64,000 nt of DNA. Origin: Myxococcales bacterium (GTDB lineage Bacteria; Myxococcota_A; UBA9042). Both the position numbers and the translations under genes were made by a program. The notes beneath the pieces are model-generated. The model made no database searches. It had not been told where the DNA came from and was given only the letters and a program-made list of their open reading frames with translations. This document shows, piece after piece, positions 1-8,299 of this stretch; within the stretch, counting starts at the first letter, position 1, and every line of letters starts with the position of its first letter. The stretch covers positions 1 through 64,000 of the forward strand of contig SHZF01000016.1 in the NCBI GenBank assembly GCA_009692425.1, read 5' to 3'.

Positions 1-577
1 CGCGGCCCTCGCGCTGGCCGACCGCACCGCCCGCCTGCTCGGGCTTTGATGGCGCCTCGGCTGGCGCGTACCAGGCGGGCGTCGCCACGGGTCCGCGCGC
101 CTGCAACGCCTCGATGTCGACGTGGCCGCGCCGCGTCGCCGGCACACCCGCGATCAGGCTGTAGGGCGGAAAATCACTGAACTCCTTCACGACCGCCCCG
201 GCCGCGATCACGCTGTGGTGGCCGATACGTGTCCCCATCAATATCGTTGCGTTGGTGCCGACGAAGCAGTGATCGCCCAACTCCGTCGGCGCCCGGTCGA
301 CATGGGGCCACGCGCGCGCCGTCACCGTCCGCCGCATCGAACTGTGCGTCAGGATTTGCGCGCCCGACGACACCTCGCAACCCGCTCCGATGCGCAGCCC
401 GCCGGACCCGTCGAGCATCGTGAATGCGCCGACCCAGCAACCGGGCCCCACGTCGGGAGAGCCAACGACCCAGCACAGCGCGTTCCACGGGTTGGGCGGC
501 AGGGGCCCCGCCGGTGATGCCGGAGTCGGCGCGGGGGTCGGTTTTCCGGGCGTTGGCATGGCTCCCTCGCGGGCCAT
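1..577 (-). CDS. Hexapeptide-repeat (left-handed beta-helix) acyltransferase, partial
   Basis: Reading the minus strand from 577 gives an open frame that runs off the left edge of the window, so the C-terminus is missing (about 192 codons visible). The stretch from roughly residue 35 has the imperfect hexapeptide pattern of left-handed beta-helix O-acetyl/acyltransferases, including VGPGCWVGAFTML, LRIGAGCEVSSGAQIL and a C-terminal coil GTRIGHHSVIAAGAVV followed by the typical VPA exit. Such enzymes transfer acetyl or acyl groups to sugars or sugar nucleotides. The Pro-rich first 30 residues are unusual and the start is uncertain: ATGs at 577 and 559 are both possible. Only 19 bp separate 577 from the divergent phosphatase start at 597, so either promoters lie inside coding sequence or the real start is further in. 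The nearby glycosyltransferase suggests polysaccharide work (inference). Confidence 0.8.
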   Translation of the reverse strand, partial: MAREGAMPTPGKPTPAPTPASPAGPLPPNPWNALCWVVGSPDVGPGCWVGAFTMLDGSGGLRIGAGCEVSSGAQILTHSSMRRTVTARAWPHVDRAPTELGDHCFVGTNATILMGTRIGHHSVIAAGAVVKEFSDFPPYSLIAGVPATRRGHVDIEALQARGPVATPAWYAPAEAPSKPEQAGGAVGQREGR

Positions 578-596
578 ATGGTAGCGTCCGCATCCC

Positions 597-1244
597 ATGC
601 GCGTCACCTTCATTCGTCACGGCGCCAGCGAGTGGACAGGCGGCTCCCGGCTGTGTGGCGTCACCGATGTTCCGCTGTCCGCGCTCGGAACCGAGCAGGC
701 CGTCCGCCTGGCCCACCGTCTGGCCGGGCGCACGTTTGCCGCCCTGTGGTCGAGCCCGCTGGTGCGTGCCCGCGCCACGGCAGCGGCCATCGGCATTGCC
801 ATCGGCCAGACCCCCGTCACCGACGCGCGTCTCGAAGAGATGGACCTGGGCCGGCTCGAGGGCGCGTCCTTTGCCGACCTGCCGCGCGGCCCCGGTACAT
901 TTCGCGACCGCTGGCAGAAAAACCCCGGGCGCGTGCGTTTTCCGGGCGGCGAGTCCGTCGATGACGTGGTGCGCCGTACGTGGCCCTTGCTCAACGAACT
1001 CTACGGCGTGCACCCGGACGGGCATGTCGTCGTCGTCAGCCACATGTTCGCGATCTCAGCGATGTTGTGTCGGATTTTCCAGATTCGGGTGGCTCGGTTC
1101 CGCACGTTCCAGGTCGATGTCGCTTCGCTCACGACCGTCCAATTGGAGCGCGGCGGCTTCCGCTTGCTGGGCCTGAACGACACAGCGCACCTCGAGGGTC
1201 TCGCCGGTGCCGACTCCTTGCGTGCCGCGATCCTGCCGAAATGA
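597..1244 (+). CDS. Histidine phosphatase (phosphoglycerate-mutase-like) family protein
   Basis: A 215-residue protein that starts MRVTFIRHGASEW. RHG is the phospho-acceptor motif of the histidine phosphatase superfamily; the second catalytic histidine appears as VVVSH near residue 147, and the SxLxRAxxTA helix (SPLVRARATAAAI) follows the first strand. Length and motif order match the cofactor-independent phosphatase branch (CobC, GpmB, alpha-ribazole phosphatase) rather than glycolytic phosphoglycerate mutase. No cobalamin gene lies nearby, so the substrate cannot be set from context. The ATG at 597 sits directly before the conserved first beta strand, which supports this start. It is divergent from the acyltransferase and convergent with the glycosyltransferase, 15 bp away. 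Confidence 0.88.
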   Translation: MRVTFIRHGASEWTGGSRLCGVTDVPLSALGTEQAVRLAHRLAGRTFAALWSSPLVRARATAAAIGIAIGQTPVTDARLEEMDLGRLEGASFADLPRGPGTFRDRWQKNPGRVRFPGGESVDDVVRRTWPLLNELYGVHPDGHVVVVSHMFAISAMLCRIFQIRVARFRTFQVDVASLTTVQLERGGFRLLGLNDTAHLEGLAGADSLRAAILPK

Positions 1245-1259
1245 GCCTGGTGTCACCTG

Positions 1260-2312
1260 CTACAGGCGGCGTCGCAGGGAACTGAACAGCGCGCGCGCAG
1301 CCATTCCCGGCAGTTTTGCCGTCGCCCGATAGGGGCGCGCACCCAGGTTTTCGCACGCATCGCGTACCACCCGCAGCGTCGGCTCCACGAACTCTGTCTG
1401 TGCGTCGTAGTTGCGCTGACTCTCCACGCCCGCGAGGTTGGGCTCCGTGGCGTTCGCGATGCGCGCCAGGGCCGCGTTGGCTTCATCGAATGTATGGGCC
1501 TCGATGCAGTGGGGAAATGGTCGGTTGTAGATGACGTAGAGCCCGTGTGCGTGTGCCTCCAGGATCATGCGCGGCATGCCATCGTGCTGGGTGACGCGCA
1601 GCAGGCAACCGCTGCGCGCGTACAGGGCCTCCATCTCTTCGATCAAGCCGTAGCAGGTGACGTTCGGTAGGTATGCCAACAGGTTGTGGTCGTCGCACAA
1701 GATGTGGAAGTGGGTGTCGCGGTTGGCCGCGGCCAGAGGCTCCACAATACCGCGGCCGTAAAACGCTGCGGCGTTCGACGGCATGTAGACGACGACGCTG
1801 CGGGCGATGGTCGTGTCCCAGCGCACCGGTTGGTGCGCCTTGCGGTGTGACGGGATGCCGATAACGCTGGCCGTCACTCCCACGGCCGCCAACTCAGCCT
1901 GCAGGTGGGGCGCCACGGCAATGTTCGCCGACACGACCGAGTCGAGTTGGCGCGCCGCCTCGGCATCGCCGGGATTCGTCGTGACCGCATGGACATCGCT
2001 GCCGACCCACCACCGAATCACGGGTCGGTGCGCAGCGGCCGCAACTTCGAGGCGCCAGATCAAGTCCGGCGTCAACCGGTAGGCCACGAAGATGATCGCG
2101 TCCACATCGCGCGCACGCCGCAGCCACAGGTCGGGGCGCTTCGTGGCGTGCATGACCGAGGCATGGACACCGCGATCCGTGAACACGCGGCTCAGCGTTT
2201 GCACCGGCGAGGCGCCCGGCGACGGTTCACCGACGAGCAAGAGTCGCGGTGCCGCAGGCGCAACGGACGGCCGCGGCGGCACGAGGGGAACGTGGGAGTC
2301 CAACCGGAGCAC
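1260..2312 (-). CDS. Glycosyltransferase, GT4-like
   Basis: About 350 residues if translation starts at the GTG at 2312; the frame stays open upstream to 2492, but that extension is Arg-rich and runs into the promoter and start of the divergent lipoprotein gene. The N-domain begins PRLLLVGEPSP, a Rossmann strand. A C-terminal HDGMPRMILEAHAHGLYVIY block matches the E(G)xP...EAxAxG donor-binding signature of GT-B family 4 enzymes. It probably transfers a sugar from a nucleotide donor to an envelope glycan; the acceptor is unknown. There is no signal peptide or membrane helix, so it should be cytoplasmic. A TTG at 2303 is an alternative start; no strong ribosome-binding site decides between them. 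Confidence 0.75.
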   Translation of the reverse strand: MLRLDSHVPLVPPRPSVAPAAPRLLLVGEPSPGASPVQTLSRVFTDRGVHASVMHATKRPDLWLRRARDVDAIIFVAYRLTPDLIWRLEVAAAAHRPVIRWWVGSDVHAVTTNPGDAEAARQLDSVVSANIAVAPHLQAELAAVGVTASVIGIPSHRKAHQPVRWDTTIARSVVVYMPSNAAAFYGRGIVEPLAAANRDTHFHILCDDHNLLAYLPNVTCYGLIEEMEALYARSGCLLRVTQHDGMPRMILEAHAHGLYVIYNRPFPHCIEAHTFDEANAALARIANATEPNLAGVESQRNYDAQTEFVEPTLRVVRDACENLGARPYRATAKLPGMAARALFSSLRRRL

Positions 2313-2423
2313 GGCGACCTGAGGCGCATAGCGCGGCAGATGCCGGTGGCCTTGCCCGACAGGATAACGGTACCGCCGCCAGCCGTCGAGGCGCGACCGC
2401 CCTCGGAGGCGGTCAGAGCCCCC

Positions 2424-2451
2424 TTGACTTCGCGACCTGCACGCGTACCTT
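2424..2451 (+). promoter_or_regulatory. Candidate sigma-70-type promoter for the Cys-rich lipoprotein
   Basis: TTGACT at 2424-2429 and TACCTT at 2446-2451 are separated by 16 bp. A transcript from here would have a leader of about 20 nt with the GAGGAG ribosome-binding site at 2471-2476. The -35 is strong and the -10 weak. Prediction only. Confidence 0.45.
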
Positions 2452-2479
2452 CCCGCCGCTGTTTTTGCTGGAGGAGCCC

Positions 2480-3652
2480 ATGACCCGCCCATCGTCCCTC
2501 GCCACCCTCACCGCCCTGACCCTGCTCGCTGCCGCTTGCGGAGAAGATGCGAAGCCCGCCCCGACCGCCGATGCGACGGCCGGCACAGGCGACTTGGCTG
2601 CGACCCCCAAGGACGGCGCCGGCGATGCCGCGACCGCCGTTGCTGACAGCGCGACCGCCGATGTACTGGTCAAGCCCAAGGAAGTCGCGGCACCGAGCAA
2701 GGCCTGCCCCGAAGTGCTGGCGTGTGCGGGCGCGTGCGCAGACGGGGATGCGAAGTGCACGGCGGCATGCGCCGCGGACGGCGCCGACGCGGCCAAGGCG
2801 GACTTCAAGGCGTACACGGACTGCGCGGTCCAGTTGTGCGCGGACGCAACGGACACCACGAGCCGGCGCGCATGCATCTGGACGAAGTGCTTCGACAAGC
2901 TGGCCAAGTGCGGCGAGTTGGGCCAGGGCGAGCTGAATTGCGCCGCGACTGCCGGGTGCGCCGCACGCTGCACGCTTGGCGATGTCGGCTGTGCCTTGAA
3001 GTGTGGGCGCTTGGCCGCCAAGGATGGTGTCACGGCGTGGAAGGACCTGGCAGCCTGCGGCGAAGGCAAGTGCGGCAAGGAACTCGACGGAGCCAAGCGC
3101 GCAGCCTGCATGGCGGCCAACTGCAAGACGGAACTCGACGTCTGCAAGGGCGCGGGATGGGACTGCGTCGGCACTTCTGCATGCTTGGCCCGCTGCCCGA
3201 CGCCGCTCCCGACCAAGCCGAATGCGTGCGCGCCAATCTGTGCGCTTTTCGCGACGCCGGCCGGCCTGACCGTGCAAGAAGGCTACGCGAAGTGCAAGAC
3301 ACAGTGCGCAGGCTCCCGCGACTTGAACTGCCCCAAGCAGAAGTGCGGCGCGCAGCAGGCGGCGTGCTTTCCCGACAGCGGCAACGACTTGTGTCCGGCC
3401 GTATACAACTGCATCAAGAAGGACTGCCAGGGTCTCGGCGGCAAGGCGTCGTGCATCGTCAACTGCTGGAAGGCCGCGACGGGCGCCGCCAAGGACGCGT
3501 TCCTGCACTTCGAGGGCTGCATGACGTCCGCGCTCGAATCGACCATTGCCGCGAACCAGGGCTGCGAGTTTCCTTACGATGAGCAGACATGCATCAGCCA
3601 GGTCAAGGGCTTGTGCAACTCCGAGGCCGCTTTCTGCTTCAAGGCGCAGTAG
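2480..3652 (+). CDS. Cysteine-rich lipoprotein with four internal repeats
   Basis: A 390-residue protein starting at the ATG at 2480, four bases after a GAGGAG ribosome-binding site; longer in-frame ATGs upstream lack one. The N-terminus is a lipoprotein signal peptide ending LLAAAC, with Cys20 as the lipidated residue, followed by an Ala/Asp/Lys/Pro-rich linker to about residue 74. The rest is four divergent repeats of about 80 residues, starting near CPEVLAC, NCAATAGC, WDCVGTSAC and LCPAVYNC. Each has the order C-x5-C-x3-C, a second C-x3-C pair, a helix, then more paired cysteines, suggesting a disulfide-braced helical fold outside the cytoplasm. I do not recognise a named family. It is followed after 8 bp by moeA, probably by chance of packing rather than shared function. 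Confidence 0.85.
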   Translation: MTRPSSLATLTALTLLAAACGEDAKPAPTADATAGTGDLAATPKDGAGDAATAVADSATADVLVKPKEVAAPSKACPEVLACAGACADGDAKCTAACAADGADAAKADFKAYTDCAVQLCADATDTTSRRACIWTKCFDKLAKCGELGQGELNCAATAGCAARCTLGDVGCALKCGRLAAKDGVTAWKDLAACGEGKCGKELDGAKRAACMAANCKTELDVCKGAGWDCVGTSACLARCPTPLPTKPNACAPICALFATPAGLTVQEGYAKCKTQCAGSRDLNCPKQKCGAQQAACFPDSGNDLCPAVYNCIKKDCQGLGGKASCIVNCWKAATGAAKDAFLHFEGCMTSALESTIAANQGCEFPYDEQTCISQVKGLCNSEAAFCFKAQ

Positions 3653-3660
3653 CAGGCACG

Positions 3661-4926
3661 ATGGACCCCTCCCTGCTGCCGCTCGACGTCGCGCTGGCTG
3701 CGGTGTTGGCGCGCACGCCGCCCCTCGCCGTCCAGGGCATTGCATTGGAAGATGCGCTGGGCCGCGTGCTGGCCCGGTCGGTGCTTGCCGACGTCGATCA
3801 GCCCGCGTTTGATCGCGCGATGATGGATGGGCTCGCGGTCCGCGCCGCCGACTGCACGGGACACGATGCCGTTCTGCGCCAGGTGGGCGAGGCCCCGGCA
3901 GGAGCCCCGTGGCCCGGTACACTCGGACCCGGCGAATGCGTGCGCATCATGACCGGTGCCGTCGTGCCCCGCGGTGCAGACGCCGTGGTGATGGTCGAGC
4001 GTATCGAGGCGGCCGCGCAGGCCCTAGGCGCGGACGGCCCGCCGACCTGGCGGATTCTCGATGCGGTCGGGCCTGAACAGCACATTGCACGGCGCGGTGC
4101 GGAAGTGCGTGCCGGCGCTGTGGTGGTCGCCGCCGGCACCTGGTTGACACCTGCCCGCCTCGGCGTGCTGGCCGCGTTTGGGGCCGCGCGCCTCGACGTC
4201 TTCCGCCGCCCGCGCGTCGTCGTGCTGCCCACGGGCGATGAGATCGTTGCCGTCGATGCAGTGCCAGGGCCCGGCCAGGTGCGCGACTCCAATCGCCACG
4301 CGATCACAGCCGTGCTGCGCGGAGCCGGGTGCGAGGTCGTCCAGGCTGCCCGCGTCGACGACCGGCTCGAGTCGGTGGCCGACGCCATCGAGGCCGCGTG
4401 GCGCGATGCCGATGTCGTGGTGCTGTCGGGCGGCGTATCGGCCGGCGACTACGACTGGGTCGCACGCGCGCTCGCCAGGGTCGGCGCGACCGTGCACGTG
4501 CACCGCATTGCCATCAAACCGGGCAAGCCGTTCCTGTTTGCGACGCGGCCACGGCCTGACGCCGATGAGGTGCAAGTCGCATTTGGACTGCCCGGCAATC
4601 CGATCAGTTCCCTGGTGTGCGCGACGCTGCTCGCCGTGCCCGCGCTGTGGCGCATGCAGGGCCGTAGCGACGCCGCGTGGCAGACGGTGGCCGTGCCGAC
4701 GGCACACGCGTTGGGACCCGCAGGACCGCGCAGCGAGGTGATTGCAGCGCGCTGGTCGGGCGCGGGCCCAGGCGCACACGTCGCGCGCGTCGGAACCAAG
4801 GGCTCCGCCGACATGGCCCACTTTGCGCTCGGCGACGTCTGGATACTGCGCGCTGCCGGCGCTGCCGCCGTGCCGGAGGGGGCACCCGTCGATGTCGTGT
4901 GGTGGCCGGGTCCGACCGGCGCTTGA
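3661..4926 (+). CDS. moeA: Molybdopterin molybdenumtransferase MoeA
   Basis: A 421-residue protein starting at the ATG at 3661, 8 bp after the previous stop; the frame is open further upstream but that overlaps the lipoprotein gene. Domain order is that of MoeA: an N-terminal region with ALGRVLA and DRAMMDGLAV, an MPT-binding domain with TGDEIV and the SGGVSAGDYDW loop, the conserved GLPGNPISSLV stretch, and a C-terminal domain. MoeA inserts molybdate into adenylylated molybdopterin, the last step of Mo-cofactor synthesis, in the cytoplasm. No other moa/moe/mob gene is in the window. The nearest possible consumer, the reductase at 10.2 kb, uses siroheme, not Moco. Confidence 0.95.
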   Translation: MDPSLLPLDVALAAVLARTPPLAVQGIALEDALGRVLARSVLADVDQPAFDRAMMDGLAVRAADCTGHDAVLRQVGEAPAGAPWPGTLGPGECVRIMTGAVVPRGADAVVMVERIEAAAQALGADGPPTWRILDAVGPEQHIARRGAEVRAGAVVVAAGTWLTPARLGVLAAFGAARLDVFRRPRVVVLPTGDEIVAVDAVPGPGQVRDSNRHAITAVLRGAGCEVVQAARVDDRLESVADAIEAAWRDADVVVLSGGVSAGDYDWVARALARVGATVHVHRIAIKPGKPFLFATRPRPDADEVQVAFGLPGNPISSLVCATLLAVPALWRMQGRSDAAWQTVAVPTAHALGPAGPRSEVIAARWSGAGPGAHVARVGTKGSADMAHFALGDVWILRAAGAAAVPEGAPVDVVWWPGPTGA

Positions 4927-4940
4927 CGTTGCGTCCGCGC

Positions 4941-5186
4941 TCAGTACGGCGAACGCAACATCACGGCCTTGAGGTCTCCAAAGGTTGCGTACGCCGTGTC
5001 GCGAAAGATGACTTCGTCGCCATCGGTGTAGCCGAGTTGGCCGGCACCCGACAGCACCTTGTCGATCGCGACCTGCAGCGTCGGCAGGTCTTTGGCAACC
5101 GGGACGTCGCCCTTCTCCGTGGCGCGCCAGACGTGTGCCGCGAACTTACCGTATTGCTTCTTGATTTCACACTTGAACGTCGCCAT
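4941..5186 (-). CDS. Small hypothetical protein, 81 residues
   Basis: Start chosen at the ATG at 5186 (MATFKCEIKK), which has a clean GAGGAG ribosome-binding site about 7 bases upstream; the longer frame to 5285 has none and is Arg-rich like a shadow frame. The protein is soluble, with no signal peptide, and alternates basic and hydrophobic residues (a KKQYGKFAAHVW strand, an acidic middle, and a C-terminal RDTAYATFGDLKAVML). No family recognised. It is convergent with moeA (14 bp) and could be the last gene of the minus-strand run starting at 9910, although a 187-bp gap separates it from the binding-protein gene. Confidence 0.7.
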   Translation of the reverse strand: MATFKCEIKKQYGKFAAHVWRATEKGDVPVAKDLPTLQVAIDKVLSGAGQLGYTDGDEVIFRDTAYATFGDLKAVMLRSPY

Positions 5187-5373
5187 GAAACTCCTCGTCG
5201 CCCGACCCTTGCGCACGCGGTTCGCGCGGGGTCGCGGGATGCGGTTGGGGCAGAGCCGTGCCGACGCCGCACTCAGCGGCATCACGGCTGCGCCACCGAA
5301 GGTACGGTGCTTCGCGGGTGCGCGTCAACGCTTCGGCGCAGCGCGCGGGGTCGCACCATACCGGCGCTCACCG

Positions 5374-6753
5374 TCACGTACCGGTGACGCTGACCGGCAA
5401 GACGACGTGGGTGCCCTTGCCGTCGTCGTACACATCGAACCATCGCCGCGACACAAGGTCTCCCTTGGTGCCGAGCGTCCACTCCTCGAAGCCCGACGGC
5501 GCCTCGCCAGTCTTTGGGTTGAAGTCCAGGGCGCCCGATGCACCCACGACGTTGACGTCTTCGCCGCGGCCGAGTGCGGCAGCCAGTTGCGTGATGTCAC
5601 CGGGTTTGAGCGGCTGGCTGGCGCCCGGGCCCGCAAGGTGTCGCAGGCCCTCGGCCAGCGCCGCCCCATCGACCTTGGCCGCGCCCTGCTTGCCGACCGC
5701 CCACGCATGAGCCAAAGCGACACAGTACAACGCGTCGTAGGCATGTTGCGTGTACGCCGACTGCACTGGATCCACCGAGAAGCGCTTCTTGAACCGCTCC
5801 CGGAACGCCTCGTAGGTCGGCGTCGGCGGCTCGCCCGGCCGAGTGCAGTGCACGCCTGCGAACGATACGCCATCGGCCAACGGTTGGCTGGCAACCGAGT
5901 CGTCGCACGCCCCATCGGCGAACCACAGCGCCGCACCTGCGAGCGCTGCCTGCTGCGAGCGCAGGCGGGCGGCGCCGACCGCCAGTTTCGGTGTCGCAAT
6001 GACGATCAAGGACTTGGGCGCGTCACCGTTGGCGGCCTCCACAGCCTTCTGCAACCCCCCGCCGTCGCTGCCGAACGTATGCACGGTCAGGCGCGTGCCG
6101 AGATTCTTGCCGAGGGCATCCACGAGCCCGTCGCCATACGGGTTCTGCACCGCCAGCACCGTGATGCGGCCCGCGCTGCCGGCGGCTGCGGACGCCAGGT
6201 GCGCGAGCACGGCGCCCTGGTACACATCGCTGGGCGCCACGCGCCAGACGAGCCCCTTGTCGTCGAGGTGGGTCAATTCCGCCGAGGTGGCCGAAATGGC
6301 CATCACCAGCACGCCGCGCGGTACGGTGACCGCCTGCATCGTTTGCGTGTCCGAACTCGCGTCTGCCAAGACGGCCTGGACGCCGGCATGCAGCGTCAGC
6401 CAGGTCGCCAGATCGCGGGTCGCCTGGCCGCCGCCCACCGACCAGTCGGCGCGGGTGTCGCACACGCGGACCCGAAAGCGGCGCCCGCCGACATAGCGGT
6501 TGTTGTTCCATTCGGCCAACGCCAGGCGCATCGCGCTCAGGTAGAAGGCGCCCGTGGGCTCGGCCGTGCCGTCGGGGCGCGTGAGTTGCAAGATGGCACC
6601 GAGGTCGAACGTCGGTGCGCCATCGACGCCATCGTCGAGCAGCGTCGTGCAGCGCCCGGCGGCAAACTCGATGTCCGGCGGGACCACCACTGCACACGCA
6701 ATCGCTCCCGCGCAGGCAGCGGAGACGAGGGCGCGGAGCAATGGCGCTGTCAT
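5374..6753 (-). CDS. Periplasmic substrate-binding lipoprotein, branched-chain amino-acid type
   Basis: 459 residues from the ATG at 6753, with a GAGG about 10 bases upstream; a TTG at 6759 is a weaker alternative. The signal peptide ends GAIAC, making Cys20 a lipidation site. The body is a two-lobe type I periplasmic binding fold (LivK/Peripla_BP_6): AMRLALAEWNNNRYVGGRRF resembles the N-lobe helix, ATSAELT the hinge loop, and SAYTQHAYDALYCVALA the C-lobe signature. Such proteins bind amino acids or small organic ligands outside the inner membrane. No permease or ATPase gene is adjacent, so it may serve a distant transporter or act as a sensor. It follows the DUF2520 gene by 12 bp on the same strand. 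Confidence 0.85.
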   Translation of the reverse strand: MTAPLLRALVSAACAGAIACAVVVPPDIEFAAGRCTTLLDDGVDGAPTFDLGAILQLTRPDGTAEPTGAFYLSAMRLALAEWNNNRYVGGRRFRVRVCDTRADWSVGGGQATRDLATWLTLHAGVQAVLADASSDTQTMQAVTVPRGVLVMAISATSAELTHLDDKGLVWRVAPSDVYQGAVLAHLASAAAGSAGRITVLAVQNPYGDGLVDALGKNLGTRLTVHTFGSDGGGLQKAVEAANGDAPKSLIVIATPKLAVGAARLRSQQAALAGAALWFADGACDDSVASQPLADGVSFAGVHCTRPGEPPTPTYEAFRERFKKRFSVDPVQSAYTQHAYDALYCVALAHAWAVGKQGAAKVDGAALAEGLRHLAGPGASQPLKPGDITQLAAALGRGEDVNVVGASGALDFNPKTGEAPSGFEEWTLGTKGDLVSRRWFDVYDDGKGTHVVLPVSVTGT

Positions 6754-6765
6754 GGACAAGGAACC

Positions 6766-7722
6766 TCAGGGCCAGCCCGCAGAATCGTCTCCGGCTCGCG
6801 TCGGGTCAAGGCGATGGTGCCGGCGGATGGCCACTTCGACAGCGCCGGCCGCCCGATCGTCGATGCGCCCGGCCGCCACAGCAAGCTGAACCAGCCGCAG
6901 GCACAATTCGCCGTGCAGGGCCGCGTCCGCCGGCGTGGGCGCCAGGGCCGCGAGGTGGCCCGCAATCGTGTCCGCATCGCCGCGCGCGACGGCTCCGGTG
7001 AGGCCGAGTCCGAGAGGCGCACCGATGGGCAGGGTTGCCACGGCCGCCAGCGCAGATGCGGCCAGGTGCAGCAGGCCGGCGCGGGCCGCCTGTGGGGTGA
7101 CGCCAGCCCGCAAGGCGGCGCGCTCGGCCGCATCGAGGAGAGCCACCCAGTCGTTGGCCGCAAGTGCCGCGGCAGCGTGGTACAGGGCGCGCCGCTCTGC
7201 CGCGATGCGCTGCACGGGTCCTGCCAGGATCGCCAGCAGAGGCGCTACGGACGCGAGCGCAGCAGGGTCGCCGTCCACCGTAAGCAGGCACCCGCGGATC
7301 GCGTGCACGGCCGCCGCCCGCCCCGCGTGGACGGGATCGACGAGCGCAGCCAGCGGGTGCAGTCCTCCCACCGCCGGCCCGCCGGCGCGGCGCAGAGCAT
7401 CGACCGGCATGGCGGCCGACAGGTGCAGCCACGGGACGGTCACGCCAGCCGCGGCCAGTTCGTCGGCCACGGCCTCGATTTCCCGGTCGGGCACCGCCAC
7501 CAGCACCGCCGTGACATCCGAACAGAGCGCTGCGACGGCATCCACGCAAGCGACGACCGCATCCAGCCGCTGGTCTGCCAGCCAGGCCGCGACTTGCTCG
7601 CGTCGCCGCGGGCGCCGGATGACCACGCGGCTCGCGATGCCCGCCTCGGCCAGCGCGACGGCGACCGACAAGCCGGCACGCCCCGCGCCGACGATTCCGT
7701 AGCCGGTGGTCGCCTGCTTCAC
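6766..7722 (-). CDS. Rossmann-like / DUF2520 oxidoreductase-type protein
   Basis: 318 residues. The N-terminus YGIVGAGRAGLSVAVAL is a dinucleotide-binding glycine motif (GxGxxG), followed by a Rossmann domain with VLVAVPDREIEAVADEL. The C-terminal helical half (about residues 130-300, with GLHPLAALVDP and YHAAAALAANDWVALLD) matches the DUF2520 domain that pairs with such Rossmann domains. By relation to F420- and NADP-linked dehydrogenases it probably oxidises or reduces a small acid, but no substrate is known for the family. Its start overlaps the nadD stop by 4 bp (ATGA), indicating translational coupling. Confidence 0.85.
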   Translation of the reverse strand: MKQATTGYGIVGAGRAGLSVAVALAEAGIASRVVIRRPRRREQVAAWLADQRLDAVVACVDAVAALCSDVTAVLVAVPDREIEAVADELAAAGVTVPWLHLSAAMPVDALRRAGGPAVGGLHPLAALVDPVHAGRAAAVHAIRGCLLTVDGDPAALASVAPLLAILAGPVQRIAAERRALYHAAAALAANDWVALLDAAERAALRAGVTPQAARAGLLHLAASALAAVATLPIGAPLGLGLTGAVARGDADTIAGHLAALAPTPADAALHGELCLRLVQLAVAAGRIDDRAAGAVEVAIRRHHRLDPTRAGDDSAGWP

Positions 7723-8294
7723 GACGTGTACAGCCCGCGCGCCGCGATGGCGGTCCTGACGGCGTCTGGCACTACGCCGCCGACACCGTCGCCGCGCGCC
7801 AACGCGGCCCGCACCTGGCTGGAACTGACCGCCGGCAACTCGATCGGCGCGATAGCAAACGGCATGCCGGGCGGCACCGGCCAGCCCGCGCGCGGCATTA
7901 CGATCAGGGGGGCTGCCACGGCGACGTCGTCGAAGCGATGCCAGCGCGCGCGCTCGTGCAAGATGTCGCTCCCGACGACGAACCGGAAGCGCACGTCGGG
8001 GTACGCGATGCCCAGGCCCCGCACCAGATCGAGCGTGCGCCCGGTCGCGCCAGTCTGGGCTTCGTCTTCACGCACGACGACGGCGCGCCCGAACAGCTCG
8101 AACGCCGCCCGACACAACGAGACGCGGTCCTCGAACGGCGTGCGCACGGCCTTGTCCAGTGCATGGCGCCACACCGGGAGCACCCACACTTCGTCGACGC
8201 CACCAGCCGACAGCGTCCAGGCCACGGTCAGTACATGCGCCACATGCGGGGGATCGAAGCTGCCCCCGTAGAGCGCGATCGTGCGGCGGCCCAT
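7719..8294 (-). CDS. nadD: Nicotinate-nucleotide adenylyltransferase NadD
   Basis: 191 residues from the ATG at 8294. The N-terminal YGGSFDPPHVAHVL is the nucleotidyltransferase (T/H)xGH-class signature with its GGSFDPxH lead, and SSSQVRAALARG near the C-terminus is the ISSTxIR ATP-binding motif. NadD adenylates nicotinate mononucleotide to deamido-NAD in NAD synthesis. The frame remains open to 8888 upstream, but that is a shadow of the muramidase gene. Usual neighbours such as obgE, proB or rsfS are absent; instead it sits between a NamZ-like enzyme (5 bp upstream) and the DUF2520 protein (4-bp overlap). Confidence 0.95.
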   Translation of the reverse strand: MGRRTIALYGGSFDPPHVAHVLTVAWTLSAGGVDEVWVLPVWRHALDKAVRTPFEDRVSLCRAAFELFGRAVVVREDEAQTGATGRTLDLVRGLGIAYPDVRFRFVVGSDILHERARWHRFDDVAVAAPLIVMPRAGWPVPPGMPFAIAPIELPAVSSSQVRAALARGDGVGGVVPDAVRTAIAARGLYTS

Positions 8295-8299
8295 TCGCG

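Noticed and set aside
5059-8271. 1,070-codon plus-strand frame
   Set aside because: Runs opposite the binding protein, DUF2520 and nadD genes, which carry clear motifs; the plus translation has none.
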